From Verrucomicrobiota bacterium (GTDB lineage: Bacteria > Auribacterota > JABMQX01 > JAFGEW01): 64,000 bases of DNA. The stretch lies in assembly GCA_016931415.1 (NCBI GenBank), contig JAFGEW010000092.1, forward strand, positions 1 to 64,000, read 5' to 3'. A program made the translations under genes and the position numbers. Below are positions 28,319-36,902 of the stretch, piece after piece (position 1 is the first letter of the stretch; each line of letters opens with the position of its first letter). A model generated the notes under the pieces. It was not told the origin of the DNA and ran no database searches. It saw only the letters and a program-made list of their open reading frames with translations.

Positions 28319-29294
28319 CCGTCTCGTGTGCCTCGCTCGTCGTCGTCACTGGTGGTTGCTCGGCCGGCTGATCGGCGGCCGCAGCGGGTGCGGACTTCGC
28401 GCTCTCGGCCGGATGGGGTCTGTCTGTCGGCGCGCCGGCCTGATCCCTGGGCACGCGTTTCTTGATCACCTTCTTGACCACGCGCTTCTTGCCCCTGGGC
28501 CTATCCTTGGACCGGTCCCGGTCCCGGTCCCGATCCCGATCCCTGGGTGCGCCCCTGCGGTCCAGCTCCTTCTCGGCCTCAGCGCGCTTGGGCGTCAACC
28601 CAAGCTTCTCCAGCTCGGCCTGCGTCTCCGCGACAACGGCGGCGATCACGCCGGCGACAAGCGAGATCGACTTGACCGCGTCGTCGTTGCCGGGGATCGG
28701 GTAGTCCACCTCGTCGGGATCGGCGTTCGTGTCCACGAGGGCCACGATCGGGATGCCGAGTTTGGCCGCCTCGCTCGAGGCAATGCGCTCACGCTTGGTG
28801 TCGACGATGAACACGGCGCCGGGCAGCTCGCTCATGTCCTGGATGCCCTCGAGGTTGCGGTGCAATCGCTCGCGCTCGCGCGACAGCGACGCGGCCTCCT
28901 TCTTGGACAGCGAGGCGGCACGGCCGTTCTCGAAGAGGGCTTCGAGTTCCTTGAGGCGGCTGATGCTGCGCCGGATCGTCTGGTTGTTCGTCAGCGTGCC
29001 GCCGAGCCAGCGGTGCGTGACGAAGTGCATGCCGCAGCGTTTGGCAGCCTCCTGGATCGCCTCGCGCGCCTGGCGCTTCGTGCCGACGAAGAGCACCGCC
29101 TTGCCCGCGCGCACCACGTTGCGGGCGAACTGGCACGCCTCGCTGAGCTGAATGAGCGTGCGCTGCAAGTCGATGATGTAGATGCCGTTGCGCTCCTCGA
29201 AGATGAACCGCTTCATCTTCGGGTTCCACCGTCGAGTCTGGTGGCCGAAATGGACCCCGGCCTCGAGCAGACTCTTGATCGTGACTACCGCCAA
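28308..29294 (-). CDS. rpsB: 30S ribosomal protein S2 with long charged tail
   Basis: A 328-residue S2. The core (about residues 1-230) has '[19 protein letters not shown]', 'FVGTKRQA', '[15 protein letters not shown]' and '[19 protein letters not shown]'. About 100 further residues form an unusual tail: an RDRDRDRDR run, Lys/Arg blocks ([13 protein letters not shown]) and an Ala/Pro-rich end. Bacterial S2 usually stops soon after the core. The start is TTG at 29294, placed six bases after a perfect AAGGAGG; no ATG fits. It heads the rpsB-tsf-pyrH-frr operon. Confidence 0.96.
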   Translation of the reverse strand: MAVVTIKSLLEAGVHFGHQTRRWNPKMKRFIFEERNGIYIIDLQRTLIQLSEACQFARNVVRAGKAVLFVGTKRQAREAIQEAAKRCGMHFVTHRWLGGTLTNNQTIRRSISRLKELEALFENGRAASLSKKEAASLSRERERLHRNLEGIQDMSELPGAVFIVDTKRERIASSEAAKLGIPIVALVDTNADPDEVDYPIPGNDDAVKSISLVAGVIAAVVAETQAELEKLGLTPKRAEAEKELDRRGAPRDRDRDRDRDRSKDRPRGKKRVVKKVIKKRVPRDQAGAPTDRPHPAESAKSAPAAAADQPAEQPPVTTTSEAHETDGN

Positions 29295-29407
29295 GCGAAT
29301 CCTCCTTCTGCCCGCGCGCGAGTCTGTGCGCGTGCTCTGCGCATCATCTCTGCGCGCATTGTACACCGCCCCGGGCGCACACAGGCCCCCCGGGAATCGA
29401 GCGGTTT

Positions 29408-29435
29408 ACTATATCAGACAGCGCCGGGGAGGCAA
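29408..29435 (-). promoter_or_regulatory. promoter of the rpsB operon
   Basis: On the minus strand, TTGCCT (29435-29430) and TATAGT (29413-29408) are spaced by 16 bp. The implied leader is about 105 nt before the TTG start, long enough for S2 autoregulation, though no specific structure was identified. Confidence 0.55.
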
Positions 29436-29465
29436 CCCCATTTTCGCCGAATCGCACTTTTGCCC

Positions 29466-30197
29466 CTACCCGGCCTTGGCCCCGGAAGCCAGCCGCCGCC
29501 CCAGGTAGACAAACGGGGTGTCCAGCGCCGCCACAACAAGCTTGATGAAGTAGGTAGTCAGGAGGACCTGGAAAAACGCCTCCCGGGGAAGCGCCCCGGC
29601 AAAGGCTAGGGAGCAGAAAACGCAGCTATCGAGGAGCTGGCTGACCATCGTGCTGGCGTTGTTCCGAAGCCACAAGTGGCGGCCTCCGGTCTTGTCCTTC
29701 CAGAAGTGGAACGCCCAGACGTCGTGGAACTGGCTGATCAGGTAGGCAATGAAGCTGGCGACGACGATCCGGGCGAAACTGATCTCACGCACGACGTCGG
29801 AGACGGAGACCAGAGAGCCGAAGGAGCCGAAGAGCTCCTGCATGGCGGAGTGCTTAGGGATCGCATCCTCGGTCGGCACGAACTCGACGGCGAACAGCAT
29901 CGCGACCAGCGAGACGACCATGACGACGAACCCGAGCCAGACAGCGCGCCGGGCCTCGCGTTTGCCGTAGAGCTCGCTGAGCAGGTCGGTGGCGAAGAAG
30001 ATGGCGCCGTAGAGCACGTTGCCGAGCGTGAAGGTCAGGCCGACCATCGTAACCATCTTCTGCACCTGGATGTTGCAGAGAATCACGTTCATGACGATCA
30101 GCGCGTACAATCCCGTCTTGCCGAACGCCCGCAACAGGATCACCGCGGCGCAAAGCTCGGTAAGCAGAAAGATGATCCAGATCAGTTCATTCGGCAT
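29466..30197 (-). CDS. yhhQ: queuosine precursor transporter (YhhQ/COG1738 family)
   Basis: A 243-residue inner-membrane protein with about six helices. The family signature is clear: 'FTLGNVLYGAIFFATDLLSELYGKREARRAVWLGF', 'SFIAYLISQFHDVWAFHFWKDKTGGRHLWLRNNASTMVSQLLDS' (cut here into recognised pieces) and 'LTTYFIKLVVAALDTPFVYL'. Such proteins take up preQ0/preQ1 or queuine. No preQ1 riboswitch was recognised upstream. The frame opens to 30302 across tRNA-Gly; the ATG at 30197 starts the first helix and was preferred, although its ribosome site is weak. Confidence 0.9.
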   Translation of the reverse strand: MPNELIWIIFLLTELCAAVILLRAFGKTGLYALIVMNVILCNIQVQKMVTMVGLTFTLGNVLYGAIFFATDLLSELYGKREARRAVWLGFVVMVVSLVAMLFAVEFVPTEDAIPKHSAMQELFGSFGSLVSVSDVVREISFARIVVASFIAYLISQFHDVWAFHFWKDKTGGRHLWLRNNASTMVSQLLDSCVFCSLAFAGALPREAFFQVLLTTYFIKLVVAALDTPFVYLGRRLASGAKAG

Positions 30198-30277
30198 CGT
30201 GCAGGTCCATCCGTCGGTGGAGTCACACCCAGCGCGACCGTCGCCGGCAGGCACGCCGGCAACGGCCTGAGAAAAAG

Positions 30278-30348
30278 AGCGGGTGATGGGAATCGAACCC
30301 ACATGGCCAGCTTGGAAGGCTGGAGCTCTGCCATTGAGCTACACCCGC
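30278..30348 (-). tRNA. tRNA-Gly (UCC)
   Basis: A 71-nt cloverleaf with acceptor GCGGGTG/CACCCGC, D stem GCTC/GAGC, anticodon loop CTTCCAA between CCAGC and GCTGG (anticodon TCC), and T loop TTCGATT. CCA is not encoded, unlike tRNA-Lys in this window. A run of five T follows within a few bases and may act in termination. Confidence 0.97.
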
Positions 30349-30455
30349 TTATCGCGTGCTCCTTACCACATCCCCCGGGCGGGAGGGAACAGCAAAAGGC
30401 TTGCTTGGGCTGGACCGACAGCCGACGCGCTGGACGGGCAACAGGAATGAGGGAA

Positions 30456-30474
30456 CTTCAGCACATGTGTGAAG
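30456..30474. promoter_or_regulatory. candidate operator upstream of the Rrf2 regulator
   Basis: CTTCA (30456-30460) and TGAAG (30470-30474) form inverted arms around the 8-bp palindrome CACATGTG (30462-30469), about 45 bp before the GTG of the Rrf2-family gene. An autoregulatory site is inferred from position and symmetry only. Confidence 0.3.
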
Positions 30475-30516
30475 ATTGTAAGGAAAGGAGACGTGAAGAC
30501 TGAGAGGTGATGAAAC

Positions 30517-30951
30517 GTGATAACCATCTCCGCGCGCGTTCAGTACGCTTGTCTCGCCGTGCTGGAACTCGCAAAGCATACCGGAAGCCCGAGGCCGACA
30601 CGCATCGAAGAGATCGCGACAGAACAAGGCATTCCGAAACAGTTCCTTGTCCATATCCTACTGCAAATGAAGCAGAAAGGGATTCTCGCCAGCGTCCGCG
30701 GTGTCGGCGGTGGATACGCACTGGCCAAGCCGCCGTCGGAGATCACCGTGGGCGACGTCGTACGCGCCGTCGGATCGACCCTGACGACGCTGGAAGGCAG
30801 ATCAAGCGGCCGGGCCGGGGAGAACAAGGCAAACGCTGTCTTCTTCTCACTGTGGAGAAAGGTGGAGCAGGAGGCCATCGGCGTGCTAGACAAAGTCAGG
30901 TTCGACGAGTTGCTCCGGGGGCAAGCCAACTCGCCGGAGTATGTCATCTGA
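30517..30951 (+). CDS. Rrf2-family transcriptional regulator
   Basis: A 144-residue winged-helix regulator. The N-terminal 'SARVQYACLAVLELAKH', the recognition region 'RIEEIATEQGIPKQFLVHILLQMKQKGILASVRGVGGGYALAKP' (recognised in segments) and 'ITVGDVVRAV' define Rrf2. The three clustered cysteines that bind Fe-S in IscR are absent, so it is closer to the CymR type that controls cysteine metabolism. Translation starts at GTG after GAGGTGA. It lies 62 bp upstream of cysteine synthase on the same strand, which fits a role in sulfur assimilation. Confidence 0.9.
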   Translation: MITISARVQYACLAVLELAKHTGSPRPTRIEEIATEQGIPKQFLVHILLQMKQKGILASVRGVGGGYALAKPPSEITVGDVVRAVGSTLTTLEGRSSGRAGENKANAVFFSLWRKVEQEAIGVLDKVRFDELLRGQANSPEYVI

Positions 30952-31013
30952 ACTGCGGGGCCCGTGGAACCGGGTGAGGCCCCAGGCCGAGAGGCTCCAG
31001 GGAGCGTGGCTGG

Positions 31014-31952
31014 ATGGGCAAGGTTTACCAAAGCATTGTAGACACGGTCGGCAACACGCCGCTCGTCAAGCTCAACCGGGTCACCAAGGAAGACGGCTGC
31101 GTCGCCACCGTGGCGGCGAAGCTGGAGTTTTTCAACCCGCTCAGCAGCGTCAAGGACCGCATCGCGGTGGCGATGATTGAGGCGGGCGAGACCTCTGGCG
31201 CGCTGCAGCCGGGCGTTGAGATTGTCGAGCCGACGAGTGGGAACACGGGCATTGGTCTGGCCTTCGTAGCCGCAGCGCGCGGGTACAGGTGCCGGCTGTT
31301 CATGCCCGAGACGATGAGCGTCGAGCGGCGCGCGCTGCTCAAGATGCTGGGCGCCGAGGTAGTGCTCACGCCGGGCGCCGAGGGCATGACAGGCGCGGTG
31401 CGGCGCGCTGAGGAGTACATCGAGACACACCGCAACACGTTCATGCCGCAACAGTTCGTCAATCCGGCTAATCCGGCCATCCACCGCACGACCACCGCCG
31501 AGGAGATCTGGCGCGACACCGAGGGCCGGATCGACATCTTCATCGCCGGCGTGGGCACAGGCGGCACGATCACGGGCGTGGGCGAGGTGCTCAAGGAGCG
31601 CAAGCCCGGCGTTCGCATCATCGGGCTCGAGCCGGCCGGTTCGCCCGTACTTTCGGGCGGCGAGGCAGGCAAGCACCGCATCCAGGGCATCGGCGCAGGC
31701 TTCGTGCCCGCGGTGCTCAACACCAGCGTCATCGACGAGATCATCCTGGTTCAGGACGACGACGCCTTCCGGACCGCGCTCCGGGTCAGCGCGACGGAGG
31801 GCGTTCTCTGCGGCGTCTCGTCGGGGGCGGCGGCCTGGGCCGCCCTTGAAGTAGGCAAACGGCCGGAAAACGCCGGCAAACTCATAGTCGTTGTGTTTCC
31901 CAGCGCCGGTGAGCGCTACATCAGCTCGTTCAACCTCGCCGTTGACGGCTGA
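31014..31952 (+). CDS. cysK: cysteine synthase (O-acetylserine sulfhydrylase family)
   Basis: A 312-residue PLP enzyme that makes cysteine from an activated serine and a sulfur donor. The PLP lysine is Lys47 in 'NPLSSVKDR', the phosphate/substrate loop is '[13 protein letters not shown]', and '[17 protein letters not shown]' and '[12 protein letters not shown]' are conserved. It sits between the Rrf2 regulator and a MoaD-NIL gene. That context raises the possibility that it takes sulfur from a carrier-protein thiocarboxylate like CysM, rather than free sulfide; the sequence alone does not settle this. Confidence 0.95.
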   Translation: MGKVYQSIVDTVGNTPLVKLNRVTKEDGCVATVAAKLEFFNPLSSVKDRIAVAMIEAGETSGALQPGVEIVEPTSGNTGIGLAFVAAARGYRCRLFMPETMSVERRALLKMLGAEVVLTPGAEGMTGAVRRAEEYIETHRNTFMPQQFVNPANPAIHRTTTAEEIWRDTEGRIDIFIAGVGTGGTITGVGEVLKERKPGVRIIGLEPAGSPVLSGGEAGKHRIQGIGAGFVPAVLNTSVIDEIILVQDDDAFRTALRVSATEGVLCGVSSGAAAWAALEVGKRPENAGKLIVVVFPSAGERYISSFNLAVDG

Positions 31953-31990
31953 CGTGGCGGATCCCCGTCGGGCGCATACGGGCTTTCTCT

Positions 31991-32020
31991 TTGACACGAG
32001 GGGCAGGCGCGCGCTACAGA
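31991..32020 (+). promoter_or_regulatory. weak promoter candidate before the MoaD-NIL gene
   Basis: TTGACA at 31991-31996 matches the -35 consensus. The best -10 match, TACAGA at 32015-32020 after an 18-bp spacer, is poor. Readthrough from cysK is also possible: the CCCGT/ACGGG hairpin at 31964-31982 is followed by a pyrimidine-rich stretch and would terminate only weakly. Confidence 0.35.
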
Positions 32021-32063
32021 TAGAGCTGGTTTTGTGATGTTCTGTTTGTCCGGGAGGGTTCAG

Positions 32064-32573
32064 ATGCCCGTTGTGGTCAGGATTCCTGAGGCGCTGCTTG
32101 CGCTTACCGCCGGCGAGCACGAAGTGACCGCCGAAGGGAACACGGTCAGCGAGCTGTTTGACGACCTGGACAAGCGCTACCCCGGAATCCGCCGCTGGGC
32201 GTTTGATGGCGAGGGTGCGCTCCGCTCGTACGTGAGCGTATTCGTCAACCGCTGCGAAGTCGATTCGCCGGCAGGGCCGTCGGGCACCGTGTCGCCCGGC
32301 GACTACGTGTCGATCCTGCCCGTGATCGCCGGCGGAGCCAAGACGTCGCGCAAGCTCTACCTGACCTTCCCCCAGGAGCTGATCCGCGAGCCGATCATCT
32401 TCCGCATCGGCCACGAGTTCAGTGTTCTCACCAACATTCGGGGTGCGAGCGTCTCGGACAACGTCGGTCTCGTAGCCCTCGAGATCGAGGGCGAGCCCAA
32501 GGAGATCGACCGGGCGGTCGACTGGCTCAAGGGCAAGGGCGTCAAGGTCGAGCCGCTTCCCGACGGAAGCTGA
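32064..32573 (+). CDS. MoaD/ThiS-like sulfur carrier fused to a NIL domain
   Basis: A 169-residue two-domain protein. Residues 1-91 are a MoaD/ThiS beta-grasp domain ('ELFDDLDKRYPGIRRW', 'VSVFVNRCEV', 'VSPGDYVSILPVIAGG'). Its Gly90-Gly91, normally the C-terminus that carries a thiocarboxylate, is followed by a NIL domain (about 95-165: 'RKLYLTFPQELIREPIIFRIGHEF', 'ASVSDNVGLVALEIEGEPKEIDRAVDWLKGKGV', recognised in parts). NIL domains occur in MetN and in the ferredoxin-linked sulfide-dependent homocysteine pathway. The ATG at 32064 follows GGGAGG; the frame opens at 32034. Location after cysK points to sulfur transfer for cysteine or homocysteine synthesis. Confidence 0.88.
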   Translation: MPVVVRIPEALLALTAGEHEVTAEGNTVSELFDDLDKRYPGIRRWAFDGEGALRSYVSVFVNRCEVDSPAGPSGTVSPGDYVSILPVIAGGAKTSRKLYLTFPQELIREPIIFRIGHEFSVLTNIRGASVSDNVGLVALEIEGEPKEIDRAVDWLKGKGVKVEPLPDGS

Positions 32574-32595
32574 CAGCCGCCCACCAGAGAATGGC

Positions 32596-32628
32596 AACGG
32601 CCTCCAGATCCGTCTGGAGGCCGTTTTG
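32596..32628 (+). terminator. intrinsic terminator after the MoaD-NIL gene
   Basis: A perfect 13-bp stem (AACGGCCTCCAGA at 32596-32608, complement at 32613-32625) with a 4-nt loop and trailing T residues follows the stop codon by 22 bp. It separates this gene from the convergent GH172-like gene. Confidence 0.85.
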
Positions 32629-32654
32629 GCGTCTGGATGAGAGAGGGCGCTCGC

Positions 32655-35090
32655 CTACTCCCCGCCCGTGGCCGGCAGCTTGTACTCGAGCGTGCCGTCT
32701 GGATCGACAATGCGGACCGAGAAGCCCCAGAATCCCTCTTGCTCGCTAATCTTGACCAAGAGGGTATTCGTACCTTGCTTGAGGTGTATGGGGGTGCGGT
32801 CCTCGTCAGGTGTGAACCCGCGAACCGCAAAGTTGTCGTGGACGAGTTCGCCGTTGAGCCAGATCTTGATCCCGTCGTCGCTGCCAGCGAGCAGCTCGGT
32901 GTCGCACTCCTCGGGCGAGACGACCTCGATGGCGGCGTAGGCGACGACCCAGCTGTTTGGCTTGAACGGCCTATCCAGGTCGATGCAACCGTCGCCCCGG
33001 GCCTTGACCGGCTTCCAGCGTGCCGTGCCGCCTACGACCTGATTCTCGCCGGTGAAGTCGAGGCGTTCTTCGGGCGCATATGCCTCTGCGTGGCCGGCGC
33101 CGTCGGCATTGTCGAACGGGCCGAGGATGAGCCAGTCGGTGATGTAGTTGCGGTACGGTTCCACGAGAAAGTAATCGAGCACGAGCGATTCGTTCGCGTT
33201 GAGCGAGGCGCGCAGGGTGAACGTGTGCGATCCGCCTGGAAGGTAGATCCGCTCGCGCACCGGTTGGCCATCGAGCAGCACGAGCGCCTTCTCGCTGCTC
33301 AGGGGCACTTCAAACGCGCTGTAGAGGCGGACCGAGTAGACATCGTCAGTCGTGGTTTCGACGGGGACTTGGACCCCGACCTCGCCCGTGCCCAGCTCGA
33401 CGGCCCGGCCGGCGGAGAACGTGTCGTATGTCTCGGGAGCATCGAGGACCTTGGCACCCGGCGCCTCGGCGAGCACGTCCTCGGCTTCCACCGCGCCCTG
33501 AACGATGTGTTCCGGCGACGGCCGGCGCTCAACGGCCGGCGGGAGCTCCTTGGGGAAGAAGTCATCGCCGCCTGCCATCTGGTACCAGTAAGCGACGCTC
33601 GCATAGCCGTTCTGCATGTCCGAGTTGAAGGCCGAGTAGTTCTCGATCGTCGCCATGAACGACGATGAGAACGGCACCGAGTCGCTGATGTGCCAGCGGT
33701 AGCAGACCTGCTTGCGGCCCTCGTTCTGCGGGCAGCCGTGGTACGGGTTGACGAACCAGACGATGCCCCAGGCATCGCCGTAGTAGTCCTCACTGCCGGT
33801 GCCGAAGGTTGAGGGGAACTTCTCGCCGTCCACGTAGAACTTCTCGTCGCCCTCGCCCCACCATCCGCCAACAAAGTTGTCGATGGCGAGCAGGTCGCCC
33901 ACGAACGTGCCGGCCGAGCCGCTGCATTCCACGAATGGGTAATCGAATGTCGTGCTGTGCGGCTCATTGCGCCACTTGGCGTGGAAGTAGGCGGCATTGT
34001 CGGGGACGCGGGCGGTGGTGTAGACGAACTTGGCCGTGAGCTTCAGCACGCTTGGGCCCTGGTTCTCGACGGTCAGCGTGCCGTGCCGGCGAAACGGCAT
34101 GCGCCAGTATGAGTAATCCATGTCGTTCGCCATGCCGAGCGGCAGCGAACGGTACTCCATGGCGCCAACCGCACGGCCGAAGAAATCACCGAGTGGCGTG
34201 AGGATGCTCGGCGATTCCTCTCCGTCCCAGAACGCGCGCAGGACGGCGTTGCGGGTGGCAAACGGATCATCGGATTCGATCTTGAGGTAGAACTGGCGGA
34301 TCGTCGCCGGCCCGGTGAGGTCGAAGATGGTTGCCGTAGCGCCCGGCTCGACCTCGAACGTGGCGTCCTTCACGTGCGGGCGGCCCACAACCTGCGGGTC
34401 GCGGCCACAGTCGTTCCACTTGCGGGCGACGTCTGCGAGCGTGCGCTTGGACTTGGCCGAGAGGGGCAGCCTGAACGTCTCGACCCGCCAATCCTTCGGA
34501 TAGAGCTTGTAGCCGATGTGGTAGTAGTGGCCCGGCGCCCGCTCGGGCTGCCCATTCTCGTCCAGAACGACGGACGTGACCCGGCACGACTTGGCGAACG
34601 GGATCGGGACGTAGCAGTTGGAGGCCGGATTGCCGCCGCCGAGCACGACCTTGCGCTGCCAGACCAAGGGGCGCACGAACGGCTCGATCTCACCGCTGAA
34701 GAACTTGTCGAAGCTGAACTCGTACGTCGGCTCGGTGTCGCCGTCGAGGTAGAAGCGGATCACACCATCCGGATTGGCCGACCAGATACGGAAGATGCAG
34801 CCGGGCCCTTCGAGCTCGGCCATCACACCTTCCTTGGTCGTCGCGTCCTGCCGAATGTACTGGCCCGCGTCGCTGTTTGCGGACCATTCGATGTACTCGC
34901 CCGTCTCGGCGTCGTAGCGCGACGCCCGGTCGTAGCTCGAGGCTTGGGCGCACGTGACACCTTCCTGGACCAGCGCCAGACCGTCGAGATCAATGAGCTG
35001 GTTCAGGAAGTACGTGTAGTCGCGCACCTCGGCGGCGTGGACGGCAGAGACAAGAAGAAGCGGGAGCAGAGCAAAGCACAGCCGAAGCAT
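32655..35090 (-). CDS. secreted GH172-like (DUF2961) glycoside hydrolase
   Basis: An 811-residue exported enzyme with a signal peptide (LRLCFALLPLLLVSAVHA). The first ~500 residues match DUF2961/GH172 jelly-roll enzymes: 'SSYDRASRYD', 'GPGCIFRIWSANPDGVIRFYLDG', 'YHIGYKLYP', 'AFWDGEESPSILTPLGDFFG', 'YWRMPFRRHGTLTVENQG' and 'GTGSEDYYGDAWG'. Known members cleave fructose- or arabinofuranose-containing glycans. The C-terminal region has two carbohydrate-binding-like sandwiches, the last with 'LLAGSDDGIKIWLNGELVHDN'. The ATG at 35090 follows GGAGGAGG; the frame opens at 35180. Confidence 0.88.
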   Translation of the reverse strand: MLRLCFALLPLLLVSAVHAAEVRDYTYFLNQLIDLDGLALVQEGVTCAQASSYDRASRYDAETGEYIEWSANSDAGQYIRQDATTKEGVMAELEGPGCIFRIWSANPDGVIRFYLDGDTEPTYEFSFDKFFSGEIEPFVRPLVWQRKVVLGGGNPASNCYVPIPFAKSCRVTSVVLDENGQPERAPGHYYHIGYKLYPKDWRVETFRLPLSAKSKRTLADVARKWNDCGRDPQVVGRPHVKDATFEVEPGATATIFDLTGPATIRQFYLKIESDDPFATRNAVLRAFWDGEESPSILTPLGDFFGRAVGAMEYRSLPLGMANDMDYSYWRMPFRRHGTLTVENQGPSVLKLTAKFVYTTARVPDNAAYFHAKWRNEPHSTTFDYPFVECSGSAGTFVGDLLAIDNFVGGWWGEGDEKFYVDGEKFPSTFGTGSEDYYGDAWGIVWFVNPYHGCPQNEGRKQVCYRWHISDSVPFSSSFMATIENYSAFNSDMQNGYASVAYWYQMAGGDDFFPKELPPAVERRPSPEHIVQGAVEAEDVLAEAPGAKVLDAPETYDTFSAGRAVELGTGEVGVQVPVETTTDDVYSVRLYSAFEVPLSSEKALVLLDGQPVRERIYLPGGSHTFTLRASLNANESLVLDYFLVEPYRNYITDWLILGPFDNADGAGHAEAYAPEERLDFTGENQVVGGTARWKPVKARGDGCIDLDRPFKPNSWVVAYAAIEVVSPEECDTELLAGSDDGIKIWLNGELVHDNFAVRGFTPDEDRTPIHLKQGTNTLLVKISEQEGFWGFSVRIVDPDGTLEYKLPATGGE

Positions 35091-35176
35091 GTGAGGTCCT
35101 CCTCCAACCTGGACGTTCGCAGAACCAACCATGGGTAACACAGTGGAGGGGCGGCTGACAAGAAATTCGGCGCGGG

Positions 35177-35536
35177 TCACTCGGAGAAGCGGATGATCTC
35201 GCCGTCCTGGACGGCGCGGAGAACCTCGAGATCGACCTCGAAGGTGCCGAAGACGTTGCAGGCGCTGTAGGCGCGCGGGCGGGCGTCGCGGCTCACCGGC
35301 GTGGGGCCGAAAAACAGGGCGATGCCGTGTTCGGGCGGCCAGTAGGCGATCTCGCCGACGGCCATGATCTCACGGGCACCGGCCTCCTGCTCAAGGCTGA
35401 TCTCAGTGAGGCAGTAGATCTCGTCGCCCCAACGGTGGGCATTCGCCTCGAAGGGGAGATCCTGGCTGATCGCCCGGGCGGTGGGCGTGTCGTACAGGTT
35501 GATGGTGAATTCACGATCCTGGATGGAGAACTTCAT
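35177..35536 (-). CDS. cyclophilin-like fold protein
   Basis: A 119-residue protein resembling the cyclophilin-like family of small bacterial and archaeal beta-barrels (TM1367 type): 'FTINLYDTPTARAISQDLPFEANAHRWGDEIYC', 'VGEIAYWPPEHGIALFFGPTP' and 'ACNVFGTFE' (in segments). These are not known to be active prolyl isomerases. It ends 87 bp upstream of the GH172-like start on the same strand, and diverges from rlmN. Function unknown. Confidence 0.82.
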   Translation of the reverse strand: MKFSIQDREFTINLYDTPTARAISQDLPFEANAHRWGDEIYCLTEISLEQEAGAREIMAVGEIAYWPPEHGIALFFGPTPVSRDARPRAYSACNVFGTFEVDLEVLRAVQDGEIIRFSE

Positions 35537-35639
35537 GGTGCAGCGCCTTTGGCATCATCTTTTTGTAGAATGGAGTATACCACACGGCACCGCATCCGGC
35601 AAGCTTCCGCGAGCGGTGCTTGCCGAAGGCGCGTGGCGG

Positions 35640-36719
35640 ATGCACAATACGGCTATGACGAAGAAGCAGGACATCAAGATGGCCGATCTGGCGGCGGTAA
35701 TGGCCGGGCTCGGGCAGCCGGCTTTCCGCACCAAGCAGGTGCGCGAGTGGGTCTTCTCGCGCGGGGTCGCCTCATTCGATGACATGACCAACCTGCCGGC
35801 CGGGCTGCGCACCGAGCTGAGCAAGCGGTTCGTCCTGCGGACCGTGAAGGCCGGCAACAGCGTGACGTCCGAGGACGGCACGCGCAGGTTCACGCTGCGG
35901 CTTGGCGATGGGCACGCGGTCGAGAGCGTGCTGATCCCGATGGGTGCGAGCTGGACGGCATGCGTCTCGAGTCAGGTCGGGTGCCGGTGGCGGTGCTCGT
36001 TCTGCGCGAGCGGTGCGCGGGGGCTCGTGCGTGACCTCACGACGGGCGAGATCCTTGATGAGGTGCTCCTGATGAATGCCGAGGCGCCGGGCGGGTTGCG
36101 CAACGTGGTGTTCATGGGGATCGGCGAGCCCCTTGACAACTACGATAACGTGATCGCCGCCGTCCATACCATTATGGCGCCCGACGGCCTCGGGATCGGG
36201 GCGCGGCGGGTGACGATCTCAACGTGCGGCGTCGTGCCGGGCATTGGCCGGCTTGCCCAAGAGGGTCTGCAGGTCAAACTCGCCGTTTCGCTCAATGCGC
36301 CCGACGACGAGCGGCGCACCAAGCTTATGCCCGTGAACCGCACGTGGCCGCTGCGTGAGCTGCTCGACGCCTGCGCACGTTACATTGCGGCGACCAACAA
36401 GCGGGTGACGTTCGAGTACGTGCTCATCGGCGGGGTGAATGACAGCCCCACCGACGCCCACGCGCTCGGCCGGCTCCTGCATGGGATGTTGTGCAAGGTG
36501 AACCTGCTGTGCCTCAATCCGCACGAGATCCAGCCGCACCAGACCGTCGGCCGGCGCGCCGCACACCAGTTCAAGCTCCTGATAGAGCGGGAGGGCATCG
36601 AGACAACCGTGCGCGCCTCGAAGGGCGCCGACAGCGCCGCGGCGTGCGGCCAGCTCCGCCTGCGGGACAAGAGTGGACAAGCTGCGCATTCATCCAGGTC
36701 TCGCACAGAAAGAAGTTGA
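35640..36719 (+). CDS. rlmN: 23S rRNA (adenine-C2)-methyltransferase RlmN
   Basis: A radical SAM methyltransferase of 359 residues. The cluster motif is in 'SSQVGCRWRCSFCASGARGLVRDLT', the conserved 'NVVFMGIGEPLDNYDNV' and 'KLAVSLNAPDDERR' follow, and the C-terminal 'GADSAAACGQLR' includes the mechanistic cysteine. RlmN methylates A2503 of 23S rRNA and some tRNAs. The frame opens at 35481; starts at 35640 (ATG) and 35655 (ATG) are both reasonable and neither has a strong ribosome site. Its stop codon lies within the -35 box of the fusA promoter. Confidence 0.94.
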   Translation: MHNTAMTKKQDIKMADLAAVMAGLGQPAFRTKQVREWVFSRGVASFDDMTNLPAGLRTELSKRFVLRTVKAGNSVTSEDGTRRFTLRLGDGHAVESVLIPMGASWTACVSSQVGCRWRCSFCASGARGLVRDLTTGEILDEVLLMNAEAPGGLRNVVFMGIGEPLDNYDNVIAAVHTIMAPDGLGIGARRVTISTCGVVPGIGRLAQEGLQVKLAVSLNAPDDERRTKLMPVNRTWPLRELLDACARYIAATNKRVTFEYVLIGGVNDSPTDAHALGRLLHGMLCKVNLLCLNPHEIQPHQTVGRRAAHQFKLLIEREGIETTVRASKGADSAAACGQLRLRDKSGQAAHSSRSRTERS

Positions 36720-36743
36720 CGCGGGATCGGTTTCCGCTATGAT
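36716..36743 (+). promoter_or_regulatory. strong sigma-70-type promoter for the EF-G gene
   Basis: TTGACG (36716-36721) and TATGAT (36738-36743), each 5/6 to consensus, are 16 bp apart. The -35 box overlaps the rlmN stop codon. The implied leader is about 150 nt. Confidence 0.7.
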
Positions 36744-36902
36744 ATATTCTTCTTTCCAGCAGTGCGAGAACGCTGCGGAATGCGGCTTCTTGCACCGGAC
36801 ACTCCTCGACGCAGCCAGCCGCTGTCTCCGCGCCTGATTCGTCCGGAGCACTGTCTGTACACGCGCAACAAGAACCACGCAACGAAGGACTGTACGGTTC
36901 GC

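Noticed and set aside
30198-30277. preQ1 riboswitch before the queuosine transporter
   Set aside because: The short gap to tRNA-Gly contains no recognisable preQ1 pseudoknot or A-rich tail.
30198-30302. N-terminal extension of the queuosine transporter across tRNA-Gly
   Set aside because: It translates tRNA sequence, a common artefact; the membrane protein begins at 30197.
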